The position numbers and the translations under genes are program-made. Shown piece after piece: positions 1 through 10,349 of a stretch of 64,000 nucleotides of DNA (position 1 is the stretch's first letter; every line of letters begins with the position of its first letter). This DNA is from Cadophora sp. MPI-SDFR-AT-0126 (taxonomy: Eukaryota; Ascomycota; Leotiomycetes; Helotiales; Ploettnerulaceae), in NCBI GenBank assembly GCA_020747065.1, contig JAGMVK010000029.1:248001-312000 (forward strand). Direction: 5' to 3'. Under the pieces are notes generated by a model. That model did not search any database. It worked only from the letters and a program-made list of their open reading frames with translations, and was not told where the DNA came from.

Positions 1-1
1 T

Positions 2-617
2 GCAGTCGGTGGTAGCGTCTGTTTGTGGTATGTTGGAGCCTACATCGCCATTGCGAAGCCTCAAGACCACCCACACACATCTCTTCCTCCATCCGGTGTC
101 TCGGCAATCTTCTTCTTCTACCTCTGGACCGTGAGTTGCTCCCAACCATCTTCACCCCCAACCATCAACATCAACTAACATACTTCAGGCCTTCTACTCA
201 CCTACATGGAACCCCACCCCATGGGTATATAACTCGGAGATGTTCGATCAGAACGTACGAACCCTCGCTCAGGCATTCGCAGCGGCAAACAATTGGTTTT
301 GGAATTTCCTCGTTGCACGATTCACTCCCCAGATGTTCGATTCCATGGGCTACGGGGTGTATTTCTTCTTCGCGGCACTGATGATCTGTTCCGCCATCTT
401 CGTATACTTCTTGCTGCCGGAGACGAAGAATATTCCGCTCGAGGGCATTGATAGACTGTTTGACAGGAGATTAAGAGCTACGGAGGCGCATCGTATTGTT
501 TGGGCCGAGCTGAAGGAGGAAGAAGAGGCGTTGAGAGCGGGCTTGCAGAGTGGTGGCTTGGAGAAGAGGCTAAGTGTTGAGCAGGTGGAGGATAGGGGAC
601 AGAAGCTGGACGTCTGA
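2..617 (+). CDS. MFS sugar/quinate-type transporter, C-terminal part (5' truncated)
   Basis: This is the last part of a sugar-porter-family MFS transporter; the 5' end lies outside the window. Two exons are visible, 2..130 and 189..617. They are separated by a 58-nt GTGAGT...TTCAG intron in phase 0 and give about 186 residues. Exon 2 opens with the family's region before helix 10 (SPTPWVYNSEMF), followed by helices 11-12 and the PETKNIPLEGIDRLF motif that ends the sugar-porter core. The cytoplasmic tail is charged and rich in Glu and Arg. A hexose or quinate substrate is typical of this subfamily, but the exact substrate cannot be read from the C-terminus. Confidence 0.88.
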
Positions 618-856
618 GGAGTATGGGGTTGGAGAGAGAAATATCCATGATATGAAAAAGTATCAGAACTTTCAGTGATAAATTAGATCATGATTGACTT
701 CTAGACATGAACGAACAGAAATACAACTGTTAAACGTTTTAAAACTCGAAATATTTGCACGTGATCATATTTGAAAATTTGCTTAACACTGGCAAATTCT
801 TTACCACCGGCCTGCAGCGATAGCTTCGTGGACATGGACAACCAGCGATGGGAATT

Positions 857-922
857 AGACTTCGTGAAGACTTCGTGAAGACTTCGTGAAGACTTCGTGA
901 AGACTTCGTGAAGACTTCGTGA
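857..922. repeat. Six tandem 11-bp units, each holding TTCGTGAA
   Basis: The unit AGACTTCGTGA is repeated six times without a mismatch, followed by AG. The period is not a multiple of three and no coding frame makes sense of it. Each unit contains TTCnnGAA, the inverted pair of half-sites used by heat-shock factor. Neighbouring units are spaced GAA-GAC-TTC, one base more than a classical continuous element. It may be a factor-binding array or simply a slippage minisatellite. Confidence 0.85.
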
Positions 923-1282
923 AGGGTGATGAACACCAGGCACTGGGTTGCTCTCTTCAGCATTGAGCTTGCATCCTCGACATCGTCATGAAACCTCATC
1001 ATGTTCAGACCAGAGCAACACCCTACAATCTAGTCCATCTTTCTCCGACACTCCTTATCCCACCATGGGCATCTTTTCCCTGGGCTCAATACCCTGGCCC
1101 TCGTCGAGCAATCCCCGTTCAAAGCACACAAGGCACAGCAAGTAATATAGATCATAAAATGAAACGACCTCGAGATGGCATCCCCGAGGTCGAGATTAAC
1201 GACAGATCCTTCCCTCTCCGAACACCTGCTATCGTGGCAAACAGACAACAGCATAACGCTGCCATCCAGCCATCATCACCCG

Positions 1283-1308
1283 CGGCGCCACATGATTTTC
1301 TGGCGCCG
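1283..1308. repeat. Perfect 8-bp inverted repeat around a 10-bp spacer
   Basis: The arms CGGCGCCA (1283-1290) and TGGCGCCG (1301-1308) are exact reverse complements. The element lies about 300 bp upstream of the SDHC start. It could be a dimeric regulator site; nothing more can be said from sequence. Confidence 0.5.
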
Positions 1309-1611
1309 TGGTGGTTTGGATGCTCTTGTCTTTTCAAAATTCCTTTCGCGCGTGAGGAAATTTTGTAGGGACGATGAATGATTAGTCAGGGATGAGGTAA
1401 GCGACAGATTTGGAATCTGGAGAGACTGATTGGTTGGAGAGATGGGAGCTTCTGCCGAGGGCCGGTGTGTTCCGTTTGTTGGACGACGACACGACATTTG
1501 AGCTCGATAGCCCAGTCGATTGAAGAGGATATCAACACCACAACCAGAGAGCGATTGACCGGCTTCTCCTCGCAGCTGTACGAATACTAAGACGACAGAC
1601 TATAAGGCAAG

Positions 1612-2436
1612 ATGTTGGCTCAGAGAGCTACACAGCAGGCGATGCGCAGGCGTATGTTTCTTCCCCCTCCTTCCACCCATCATCCCGTTGAGCTGCAGAA
1701 AGCGGCAGGAGATCTTCTCTACAGAAAGAGATGTGTTGGAAGGACTGTAAATGTAGCAGATGCTAATTGACGATGAACAGTCGTTATGAGACCTGGTATG
1801 GCGTCGCAGATGGTGTTTAAGAAGGTCGCTGCGCCTTTGGCAGTGGGAACTTCGATGCAGACTCGGTATGTCTCCCATCAACTTCAACACCAGCTCCAAT
1901 GCCATCTATGCAATGCTGTCCAAAACAATTCTGTTCAATTCAAAAAATCGGCTTCTTCTACACAGTCGAGTCATTGCTAACACTCCTCTCACAGACCCGT
2001 CGCAACCCAAAAAATGACCCCGGCCGACAGCTACGACATCCTCGTCCAACAACGCAAAAAGCGCCCAACATCCCCCAACCTCGGCATCTACAAGCCTCAA
2101 GTAACCTGGATTCTCTCCTCGCTCAACCGTGTCACAGGCCTCACCGTCGCCGTACCCTTCTACCTCTTCGGCCTCGCATACCTCGCCTCGCCTCTCACAG
2201 GCATGCATCTGGACTCTGCGAGCATGGCGGCGGCGTTTGGGGCCTTGCCGGTGGCGGCGAAGTTCGGGATTAAGTTTTTGGCGGCGCTGCCTTTTACGTT
2301 TCATAGTTGGAATGGAGTGAGGCATTTGGTTTGGGATACTGGGAAGGCGTTTAATAACCAGACGGTTATTAGGACGGGGTGGTCGGTGGTGGGATTGACT
2401 GTTGCTAGTACGCTGTATTTGGCGTTGGCTTATTAG
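1612..2436 (+). CDS. SDHC: Succinate dehydrogenase cytochrome b560 subunit (SdhC), mitochondrial
   Basis: This is the membrane-anchor subunit of respiratory complex II. It carries heme b and forms part of the ubiquinone site in the inner mitochondrial membrane. The exons 1612..1651, 1781..1865 and 1995..2436 join in frame to give 188 residues. The N-terminus is basic, rich in Arg/Lys/Gln, and looks like a mitochondrial presequence. The family block IYKPQVTWILSSLNRVTG is at residues 73-90, three hydrophobic helices follow, and the HSWNGVRH motif is at 145-152. By my count T79, W80, N86 and H152 fall at the positions numbered the same in Zymoseptoria SdhC, where changes give resistance to SDHI fungicides; all are the sensitive-type residues. 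The assignment is firm. Confidence 0.96.
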
Positions 2437-3615
2437 GTGGAATATTGCGGGAGGGGAGAGAGGAGAAGGTAGAGAGATGGAGTATGAATATGATGGCGTG
2501 GGAGATGCGGCGGCATGGGATGGGACAGAAGGGAAAGATCGTTGAGGAACGGTGGAATACAAAACTTGCTGATGCTTGCTGAGCTTTGGGGGAACGAATA
2601 CGATTATCGTACGTGTATAGATCAATGGAGGAGACTTTGAAGTTCAGTTGCTGGAAGCGGTTAAGTGTGCGAAGAGATTCGGTATTGGCAAGTGCTGTTT
2701 CTTTGACATGTCAGCAGTCCATCTTGAGACTCCTCATTCAACCTCATCCTCTCCCTTCTGTAATACTGACTTTCACTGCCCTCTCGCGTCTTCTGCTCCC
2801 CATCATCCCTGCACTTGGCCTTTCCACCCAAGAGATACAGAATATCGATCAGGTCTTAATGCTTGAATCAATATTTTCTCCCAAGAGACAAACTAATTCT
2901 GTTAAGAATAATAAGCAGATTCCGTTCCCAGCACGTCTTGTTCAAGTTTTGTGCCTGTTTATATCATACTCTAGTCACAATAGTTAAGAAGTGCATGACT
3001 TGGACCCTCGATGTGAACTAGCGGAATCACTATTTGCATCGACGAAATCAAGAAGTTGACTGTAATTGTCGATCAAATATAGTTTCCGCAGGTACAGTGA
3101 CCCAACCATCTCAGGAAGGTTGTTCCCTGAGGACGAGATAGAGTTTGTTGTGGGGTCGATTTTGTTTCGGGAGTCGGAACTTGGGTCGGGTTCTTGAGAA
3201 TTCATCGTGAGATTTCCACGCTCTTCTGTTCAGAATTTCTCAATATTCATCTAGTCTGCTTCGATGGCAAGAATTAATGTTCTTCTAACTTTCTTTGAAA
3301 TGCGTTTCTGCGCGCGCTGAGGAGAAATGATCAAGTGATGAATCCGACGAAGTGGCACTCCGCCCCCGCCAAGCATTTCCACAGAACTTAAAATCAACGT
3401 CTTCATCTACGTTTCTCTTGTTCTTGAAATGAAGGATGCTATGCAATCATATACAAACCCACGCATGAGACTTTCTATCAATTATAGCGTCACGTGTAGA
3501 GCTAAAATGTAGATGCATTTAAGATGCTTTGGCCAAGAAGAGTATATTCTGATTTACGGATCACCCGGAGCAAAACCTTCGCCCCTATTTGCTATGGTTA
3601 ATTTGTACTTTTAGC
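2437..3615. other. Intergenic region, SDHC 3' side to the oxidase promoter
   Basis: No recognisable gene. The only ORF with reasonable composition is a 73-codon one on the minus strand at 2984-3205, Ser/Asp/Asn-rich and without a known family; I do not call it a gene. Confidence 0.45.
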
Positions 3616-3623
3616 TATATAAG
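3616..3623 (+). promoter_or_regulatory. TATA box of the secreted oxidase gene
   Basis: TATATAAG lies 102 bp upstream of the ATG at 3718. The upstream in-frame ATG at 3589 precedes this box, so it should not be in the transcript. This supports 3718 as the real start. Confidence 0.55.
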
Positions 3624-3717
3624 GCCGCGGAATTTCCAGGTTTTTCTTCTGTTTCTTTTCCCTTTCAAGAGCATTCGCTCCTTACAATCATTGTCCGACA
3701 CCACACACTCATTGACC

Positions 3718-5244
3718 ATGCCTCGCTTAGCCAGCACTGTCCTCTCCTCCCTCCTATTCTTAGGAACTACCCACGCCCAAAGAACCACAACAGCCCCACC
3801 ACCAGCAAGTAACACGCCTACACCGCTCGTGACCTGCCTCAATTCTGTTTCCATAGACTACAGCATCTTCTCCAATTCCACCTGGTCAACGGACATCTCC
3901 CCCTGGCAACTTCGCATCACACCCACTCCGTCGGCAGTCATCCGACCAACAACGTATGACCAAATAGCTAAAGCCCTCGACTGCGCCTCCAGGACCTCTA
4001 CCAAGGTAGCTTGTCGCAATGGTGGACATAGCTACGGATCTTACGGCGTGGGCGGCAATGACGGCGCCCTTGTAATCTACATGGATGCCTTCCAAAACAC
4101 ATCTTTCGATGCAACGACAGGACTGCTGACCTTCGGTGGCGGCAGTATCGTCGGCGATGTAGTGACCTGGGCATGGGAAACACACGGCGTGCACTTCCCA
4201 CACGTACGAGCCAACCGTGTAGGACTCGCAGGATCATCCATCGGCGGTGGCTTCGGAAGCACATCTCGCTTCCTCGGGACGCCAATGGACAATCTCGAAA
4301 GCGTAGAATACATGCTCTTGAACGGCACAATCGTAACCGCCTCACGCACTCAGAATCCAGATCTCTTCTTCGTAGCTCAAGGCGCCGGATCTTCATACGG
4401 CGTTCTCCTCTCTTTCACGACCAGGACCTGGAAACCGGTGTACAGCCAAGTGACGAACTTCACCATCACAGTTGGCAATTTCGATATCGACACGGGCGTC
4501 AAAGCCCTCCTCTCCATCCAAGACTTTGCACTCAGCGGCCTTTGCCCCGACGAACTGTCCCTCCGCTGGTCACTCACTGCGCCTCCCTATTCCGGCTCAG
4601 GATTCTTCTACGGCGATCCCGCGGCCTTCCAATCAGCCATCGCACCACTCATGGCGAATCTACCAGCTGGAACGAACCTCACTACTGCAGTAGCTGATTT
4701 CTGGGCAATGGAGAATATAGCTACACCTTCAATATCCTCGAAAATCGATACATTCCCACCAAGAAATTTCTACCTGCAAGCGCTGGTTCTGCGGACTGAT
4801 CAACCGTTTACCTATGAGAGCGCATTTGCATTGTACAACTCCACGACCCTCTCATTCAACCGAACCGACATGACAAAATTCGGCTTCATCGACCTCTGGG
4901 GCGGCGTCAGCCGCAACCTCAAAGACACCGACACCAGCATGGCGCACGCCAACTCTCTCTTCCTCATCCGCTGGGAAGGGCGCCTCGCCTCGGGACTCAC
5001 CACATTCCCCGCCGACGGGATCCCATACCTCCGAGCCCAGATGAAGGTCTTCGAGGACCAGTTGACCAGCGAGGGCGTCCCGCTCAGGGGATTCGTGAAT
5101 TATCGCGATACGGAGTTGACGATGGAGGAGTGGAGTGAGAGGTTGTATGGGGAGAATTGGACAAGGATGTTGGAGATTAAGAGGGATGTTGATCCGGAGG
5201 GGATTTTTACGACGAATAGTCAGAGTATACCTGTTGTTAGCTGA
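3718..5244 (+). CDS. Secreted FAD-linked oxidoreductase (VAO/berberine-bridge family)
   Basis: This is a single-exon gene of 508 residues. A signal peptide (MPRLASTVLSSLLFLGTTHA) precedes a Thr/Pro-rich stretch and the FAD-binding PCMH domain. The NGGHSYG motif near residue 104 supplies the histidine to which FAD is linked. The glycine-rich GSSIGGGFG follows where bicovalent relatives carry a second, cysteinyl FAD anchor; no Cys is seen there, so a single link is likely. The C-terminus has the BBE-type YGENW...DPEGIF motif. Family members oxidise oligosaccharides, alcohols or biosynthetic intermediates; the substrate is not predictable. There is no clear biosynthetic cluster around it, so an extracellular carbohydrate or phenolic oxidase is the simplest guess. 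Several N-glycosylation sequons fit secretion. Confidence 0.88.
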   Translation: MPRLASTVLSSLLFLGTTHAQRTTTAPPPASNTPTPLVTCLNSVSIDYSIFSNSTWSTDISPWQLRITPTPSAVIRPTTYDQIAKALDCASRTSTKVACRNGGHSYGSYGVGGNDGALVIYMDAFQNTSFDATTGLLTFGGGSIVGDVVTWAWETHGVHFPHVRANRVGLAGSSIGGGFGSTSRFLGTPMDNLESVEYMLLNGTIVTASRTQNPDLFFVAQGAGSSYGVLLSFTTRTWKPVYSQVTNFTITVGNFDIDTGVKALLSIQDFALSGLCPDELSLRWSLTAPPYSGSGFFYGDPAAFQSAIAPLMANLPAGTNLTTAVADFWAMENIATPSISSKIDTFPPRNFYLQALVLRTDQPFTYESAFALYNSTTLSFNRTDMTKFGFIDLWGGVSRNLKDTDTSMAHANSLFLIRWEGRLASGLTTFPADGIPYLRAQMKVFEDQLTSEGVPLRGFVNYRDTELTMEEWSERLYGENWTRMLEIKRDVDPEGIFTTNSQSIPVVS

Positions 5245-6547
5245 GGAGGTGGTGGTGGATGTGGTTGCTGATGAAGGTCGATGGGTGGTGGCGGCTGGTG
5301 AACACGGATTGAATGAAATGGATTTTGTATTTCTTTCAAACATTTCTGAATAAGGCGAGCAAGTCGTCGCGACACGGCACAATACTTGTTTTCTCGTTGT
5401 CATCCTTTTAACGCAGCCTGTTGGCCACAACCTCGGTATTTCCGGCATCCGAGTCCACAATATCACTTATTGATGCGGAGAATAAACGAGTTCTAAGCCT
5501 GTCGTTATCCGTTACGCTGCTGCCAGGGTTGACATCTCGCTTCAGGCTGCGCTACAAGCTCCTCTTCAGGGACTTTAGCACGGTCACGTAGGCCAAGTCA
5601 ACACTGGCAGCAGCGTAACGGATATTGGAGACAAGCGGCATCCCTTTTTGGATGAAACATTTTCATGTAAGCTCCTGGTTTGAATGGCGTGATTATTCTG
5701 GTAGCTCCAGTAGAGAGGAATACTACGACAACCCGGAAGCGGAGGTTTAAACCAGCAGAGCTGTGTTTGAAGTGGACAAGTAATTTATCAAGCAGGTGAC
5801 TTGGGTGTTTTGTATGGGCACATAAATTCTAACGCTTATCTGAGAAAGACATCGCTGCAATTTTCTCTCAGTAAAATTGCCTCTTAGATAACGAATTGCC
5901 ATAGTTGATGACTTGGATGTTTGTCTCCTAGAGTATATTTTGTCGTTCGTGAGTGGGGTTGGCCTATTGATCGCCGATTTTAAGGTTTGGCTTGCTTTTT
6001 AGATTACTTATCACCATGGAATAAGCAAGGCCTTATGTACTGGCTTAATTTCGTTACAAATATAACTCGTTTTCACGGGGGAAGAGTCCCGAACCGAGTG
6101 GTGTTCATGGTGCAAGTCTTGCCCGTCAATTAATTGCGGGGTAATTTTAAGCGCTGTTTACTCTGAAAACGTCGCCAAATTTAGCGAGCGGCCCCACACA
6201 CAACCGACTCGCCTCCAATAATCGTCTGTTACATGAGGGTGGAAGATGCTTTAGACACTCCATAAGAGGGTAGAAAAAGGTTGGCTTGGTGTGAGATGCT
6301 CTGTAGCATCCTGTCAACCTCGGATGAAAGGCAAGATTGCGCGGATGTGGTAGGCAGCTTCATTGATTACTGAACTGATATTGTAATAGCCCAAGTGATT
6401 AATAATCCCTTGCGGCATTTGCATTTTGCGGTTTCGATGCCCGCCTACTGGCTCCAGCGGGGAATGCTGGTTTCATGGTGGACTTTAATGCAGCGAAAAT
6501 TCTGATTACAAAATAGTATCATGTCTCACACGTCCATGATATACACC
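5245..6547. other. Gene-free stretch with a hairpin repeat
   Basis: No ORF here looks coding. The stretch contains the inverted repeat at 5506-5624 and otherwise moderately AT-rich sequence. It may be the eroded remains of a small mobile element plus the promoter of the next gene. Confidence 0.45.
5506..5624. repeat. 28-bp inverted repeat around a 63-bp loop
   Basis: The arm 5506-5533 and the arm 5597-5624 are reverse complements at 27 of 28 positions; the core is TATCCGTTACGCTGCTGCCA. The flanking 10-15 bp retain weaker similarity. The total length of about 119 bp suits a foldback/MITE-like element. No target-site duplication is evident. Confidence 0.75.
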
Positions 6548-6555
6548 TATATAAA
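6548..6555 (+). promoter_or_regulatory. TATA box of the MDR reductase gene
   Basis: TATATAAA lies 119 bp upstream of the ATG at 6667 and 53 bp upstream of the in-frame ATG at 6601. It therefore leaves both starts possible. Confidence 0.5.
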
Positions 6556-6666
6556 CTCTGAATCTTTCAGTCTACAGATTTCAGACCTGTTCTTGATGCT
6601 ATGAATTTTTATCTCATTGCAGCATTGATTACTTGCTCTTATTTCTTATTCTATCCTCAAAATAAA

Positions 6667-7778
6667 ATGTCTCAAAAGGCTTTGCTCCTTCGCCAGTTGG
6701 GCACACGTTTAGTTCTAGGCGAACGTCCGATCCCTCAACCAGGACAGAATCAATTGTTGACCAAAGTTCTAGTCGCCGGACGTGAGTCTGACCACTAACC
6801 CAACGGGGCAGCAGCAATGCTAATTCTTGCCCTCTAGTGAATCCTCATGATCAGAAGACCCGCGACATGGGCCTTTTCGTCAACAAATATCCTTATGTTC
6901 TTGGTAGCGATCTAGTTGGTGAAGTTGTGGCTGTTGGCAAAGGAGAGCATGCCGCAAGATTTGCCGTTGGCGATCATGTTTTCGGGCATACATTTGTCAA
7001 GGATGGTGATGCCAGTGACTTCAACCCCCTCCAGCAATACGCTCTTGCGGATGCCCGATTCGTCGGCAAAGTGGCAGAGACTGGCTTGACAGATGATGAA
7101 GCATCAACAATACCAGTCATCGTATTGGCTGGATTCATTGCTCTCTTCTCCAAATCTGGCCACAACTTTCCTCCGCCATTCTCCCGGGAGGCGGAATCGT
7201 TCAACTTCGCCGACACAACTCTTCTAGTTGTTGGAGGAGGATCCAATACCGGAATGGCCACGATTGAGCTTGCACGCTTGGCTGGGATTGGGAAAATCAT
7301 TACCGTTGCCGGGCCTCAAAACGAGGCTCAGCTCAAATCCCGGGGAGCAACGCACGTCATAGACAGGCACTCTGCCAATGCTTTGGAACAGATTCGCGCC
7401 ATCACCGGAGATGACTTGTTATATGCAGTTGATACGGTGAATGCTGGTCCGAACCAGGATCTCGGAGTTGCTGCTCTTTCAAACTCGAAGAAAGGGACAC
7501 TTATCACCCTCCTTCGACCTGTAGGCGAATTCGATCCTGCTCGCATTGGCGCAAAGACGGCGGGGTATGAGCGTCGGCACGTCCTAGGTGTCTCACCGGG
7601 ACATCCGGAAGTGACAATGGACTTTTGGAAGGAGGTCCCTGCTTGGCTTAAGGATGGGAAAATTCATCCGAGCAAATATACAGTTTTGAAAGGGTTGGAT
7701 GCTGATGCGGTGAACAAGGCTCTCGATGGTTTCTCGAATAAACAGGTCGTTAAGCCCAATATCCATCCATGGGAGTAG
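6667..7778 (+). CDS. Zinc-free MDR-family reductase/dehydrogenase (ToxD-like enoyl reductase type)
   Basis: The exons 6667..6781 and 6838..7778 join across a 56-nt intron (GTGAGT, branch CTAAC, CTAG) to give 351 residues. The order is the N-terminal GroES-like fold with NPHDQK and VLGSDLVGEV, GDHVFGH near residue 100, then a Rossmann fold with the dinucleotide motif VGGGSNTGMATIELA. The catalytic zinc Cys/His set of true alcohol dehydrogenases is absent, which fits NADPH-dependent enoyl/quinone reductases. An in-frame ATG at 6601 would add 22 mostly hydrophobic residues. I prefer 6667 because its context (AAAATG) is better and the family starts there. No polyketide synthase is nearby, so the substrate is open. 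Confidence 0.87.
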
Positions 7779-8037
7779 AATTATGTACTTAAAAGGGCAA
7801 AAGTTCCAAAAACAGGAACGGGTAGCATCTCATCAGGCTTGTAGTGATAAATATTGGCAGATGCCCATCATTGAGCATCATCTCAGTATCGACTGCACAT
7901 CCCCTTTCCAAAATTGAAGGAGAATCCAGTGGCCAGTAATGACCTTCGCGAATGCACGAACACCAGCACCTGATGGTTCTCAAGTGGCTAGGGTCGTTTG
8001 CCCAGCGGCAATGGGGACTCGAAAGTCAGTATCTCAT

Positions 8038-10024
8038 TCAGACGATTCTTACCTCCATCTCAACAGCCTCCTCAAACCAGTCGCAATCCAATTGTACCAG
8101 TCCAAATCTGACGTAAACATCCCCAGCCCTATTCGATTTTGCAATAATCATGCCGTAATTGATAGCATCATCTCCACTTCCTTCAGTCCCAAGTTCGACA
8201 CAAGAAACATCCAATTCGAACGGGCCTAGATCATCTCCCGCTGTCGCCCTCTTCACATTATATTCCCCACTATCATCAGTATACCTCACCAAAGCACAGT
8301 CCGGTGCCATGGGCTCCCGAGTCTCCGGATCCTTACCCACAGTATAGGTCCAGCAATTCTTCGGGTCACCACAATTCAACCTCATCTCGACCACTTTTCC
8401 CCTCAGCACCAGTAATCCCGAGCTCACCTCCCCAAACCGGTTCAAGCCTTTCACATCACACGCAACATCCACGATGGTCACGTCCTCCACAAAAGCCTCT
8501 TCCGGCTCCTCATTCCTGTCGACAAAGCTAATTGCTCCATGAACAGAAGCCCACGACCAAGACGGCGCAACATACTCCCCCGGTAAGAACAATGGCGCCT
8601 CCTCATTCGCCGAAACATAATCCCTACTCCAACACAAACTCATCACAAGATTGCCTCTCCACAAACCCGCCAGATACCCTCCACCTAGCACATCATTCAT
8701 TACACCCGCAACACCACTAACAGCTGGCAGTCGATCCCTCTCAAACGTCAACTTTCTCACCGAATAACTCTCCATAAGCGCGTTCCAACATCTTTCCGGA
8801 TCAACCTCCTTCTGAAGGAGCTTCTGGCTAAGACCCATAGAATAGAAACCCCTCGGTTTTGCACCGTCTTCAGAGATGAAATCTGTCTTACATTCGAAGA
8901 TCAATTCACTGGCTGTATAATGCAGTATGCGTGTTGAGAGGATATTTTCTTGCCAGACCCAGCCGCGGGAGGCGAGCGGTGCTAAGGGCTCAAGCAGTTG
9001 GGACATTGAACTTCCGGTATGTTTGCGTGCCATGACTGTTGTCATCGGTCCATCGTCGGTTTCGAAAGAGAATTCTCTGGGAAGGAACTCTAGACTTCGA
9101 TGGCAGAGAAATGGGATTGTGCCGTTTGGAGATGAGGATGCCGAAATGGTGAGGTAGGCACCAGAATAATAGGATCCCATTTTTGAGGACTCGATTTCCC
9201 AGTCTGGGGTGCTGTCTTGGATTATGCAGAGTGAGTCGATCCAAATGTATGCTATGTCTAGTCTTCGAGAAACAGTAACAGCGTCTTGAAAGACAGCTGA
9301 GAGTGATGTCCAAGGTATATTGTTCTTCATGTCCGCGAGATTCGAGAGCGTTGTTTTGATCGGTTGGTGAGCTCCCCAGCAATGCGAGAGAGCTATGTAC
9401 TTTGCAGTGGTATTTGGTGGGGGTTCGACGAGCTTGATGGTATCACCAGTAGACGAACCGATGTGAAGCAAGCGTTTGGGGAGTTTGGAAGACGAAGGTT
9501 GTACGCATTTCTGGTGGGAACCGAGACATGTTTGGATATGGTCCTCGGCAAATTGAAAACATTCGTCTGAGCCGGAGTGAGGAGAAAGTATGCCTAGCTT
9601 TCCCACAGAAGGGAGTTCAGCAATCATAGACTCTAGAATTCAATGTCAATGGAAATAGATATCAAAGCGGAAGTAGTCTCAAACCTATCGTTCTATAGAC
9701 CCAAAAACTAGCTGCTGTAACGAAGCTTCCTGGACCTTGAGCTAGATCATTGACGAAAACTTCGATATTGACTGCAGGACATTCTTGCAGTAGCAGATCA
9801 AGTCGTACTTTGGCTTCTAGGCTTGAATCTCTCACACCTGGTGCGAAGTCCTGCACGAGGCTGAGCAGCAAGATGCAGAATCGACAGCTGGATTGGAAAT
9901 CTGAGATTCGGACAATAAAGCCGTCCTCGCGGCCTGTGAGGTTGAGATCATGGCACTTTCGGCAGGACATTGGGACGAAAAGATCGGATACTAAGTCGAG
10001 GATGCAGAAGAATAATGCGACCAT
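8038..10024 (-). CDS. HET-domain protein (heterokaryon-incompatibility family)
   Basis: Exon 1 is 9685..10024 and exon 2 is 8038..9632, with a 52-nt intron; the product has 644 residues. The N-terminus has a CRKC pair and a short Cys-rich segment typical of HET proteins. The HET domain begins near residue 190 with YIALSHCWG, continues through FQDAVTVSRRLDIAYIWIDSLCIIQD, and ends with the block around GSYYSGAYLTISAS. The rest lacks a NACHT, WD40 or TIR module. HET proteins trigger cell death on non-self fusion, but most paralogs have no tested role. It stands alone here; no partner gene of an incompatibility pair is recognisable. Confidence 0.9.
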
Positions 10025-10349
10025 AGATGGATGTGGGGATTTGGGATTGTTACTGCATCATGTGATGTATGCATCGTGGACCCGTCCAATAGACTATCGA
10101 CATTTCCGGACTTAGTGATGCTCAGACCAGACTTAGATCAGCGGGCATGGAGGGATCGTATGAAAAAGGCGTTTCATATATCACCTGGAATCCGGCTGAT
10201 TGTAATCTCTTTCGATTTCGTACAGACTGACTATAGCACATTTTCCACGACTCCTCAAAATGACAAAACCCTGCCAGATCCAGAATCCATTGTCATGCGC
10301 CTATACGCCATAAATGCGCCCATCGTCTATCCACCCCCCTGCGAATATC
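10025..10349. other. Gap between the HET gene start and the TAF6 3' end
   Basis: About 325 bp. It should hold the HET promoter (reading leftward) and the TAF6 terminator. No discrete motif is convincing. Confidence 0.4.

Larger units (their letters stand above)
618..1611. other. Intergenic region between the transporter and SDHC
   Basis: No convincing gene is seen. The short ORFs here match no family and lack a supporting start or intron context. The region holds a six-copy 11-bp tandem repeat at 857-922 and an 8-bp inverted repeat at 1283-1308, both listed separately. It must contain the SDHC promoter. Confidence 0.5.

Noticed and set aside
988..1368. 126-codon ORF between the transporter and SDHC
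   Set aside because: No family, no splice context, Pro/Ser-rich translation typical of non-coding sequence.
1906..2625. 239-codon minus-strand ORF across SDHC
   Set aside because: Antisense shadow of SDHC exon 3; low-complexity composition and no family.
3589..3717. Upstream in-frame ATG of the FAD oxidase
   Set aside because: It precedes the TATA box at 3616-3623 and would bury the signal peptide.
4852..5466. 204-codon antisense ORF in the FAD oxidase
   Set aside because: Shadow of a GC-rich coding strand.
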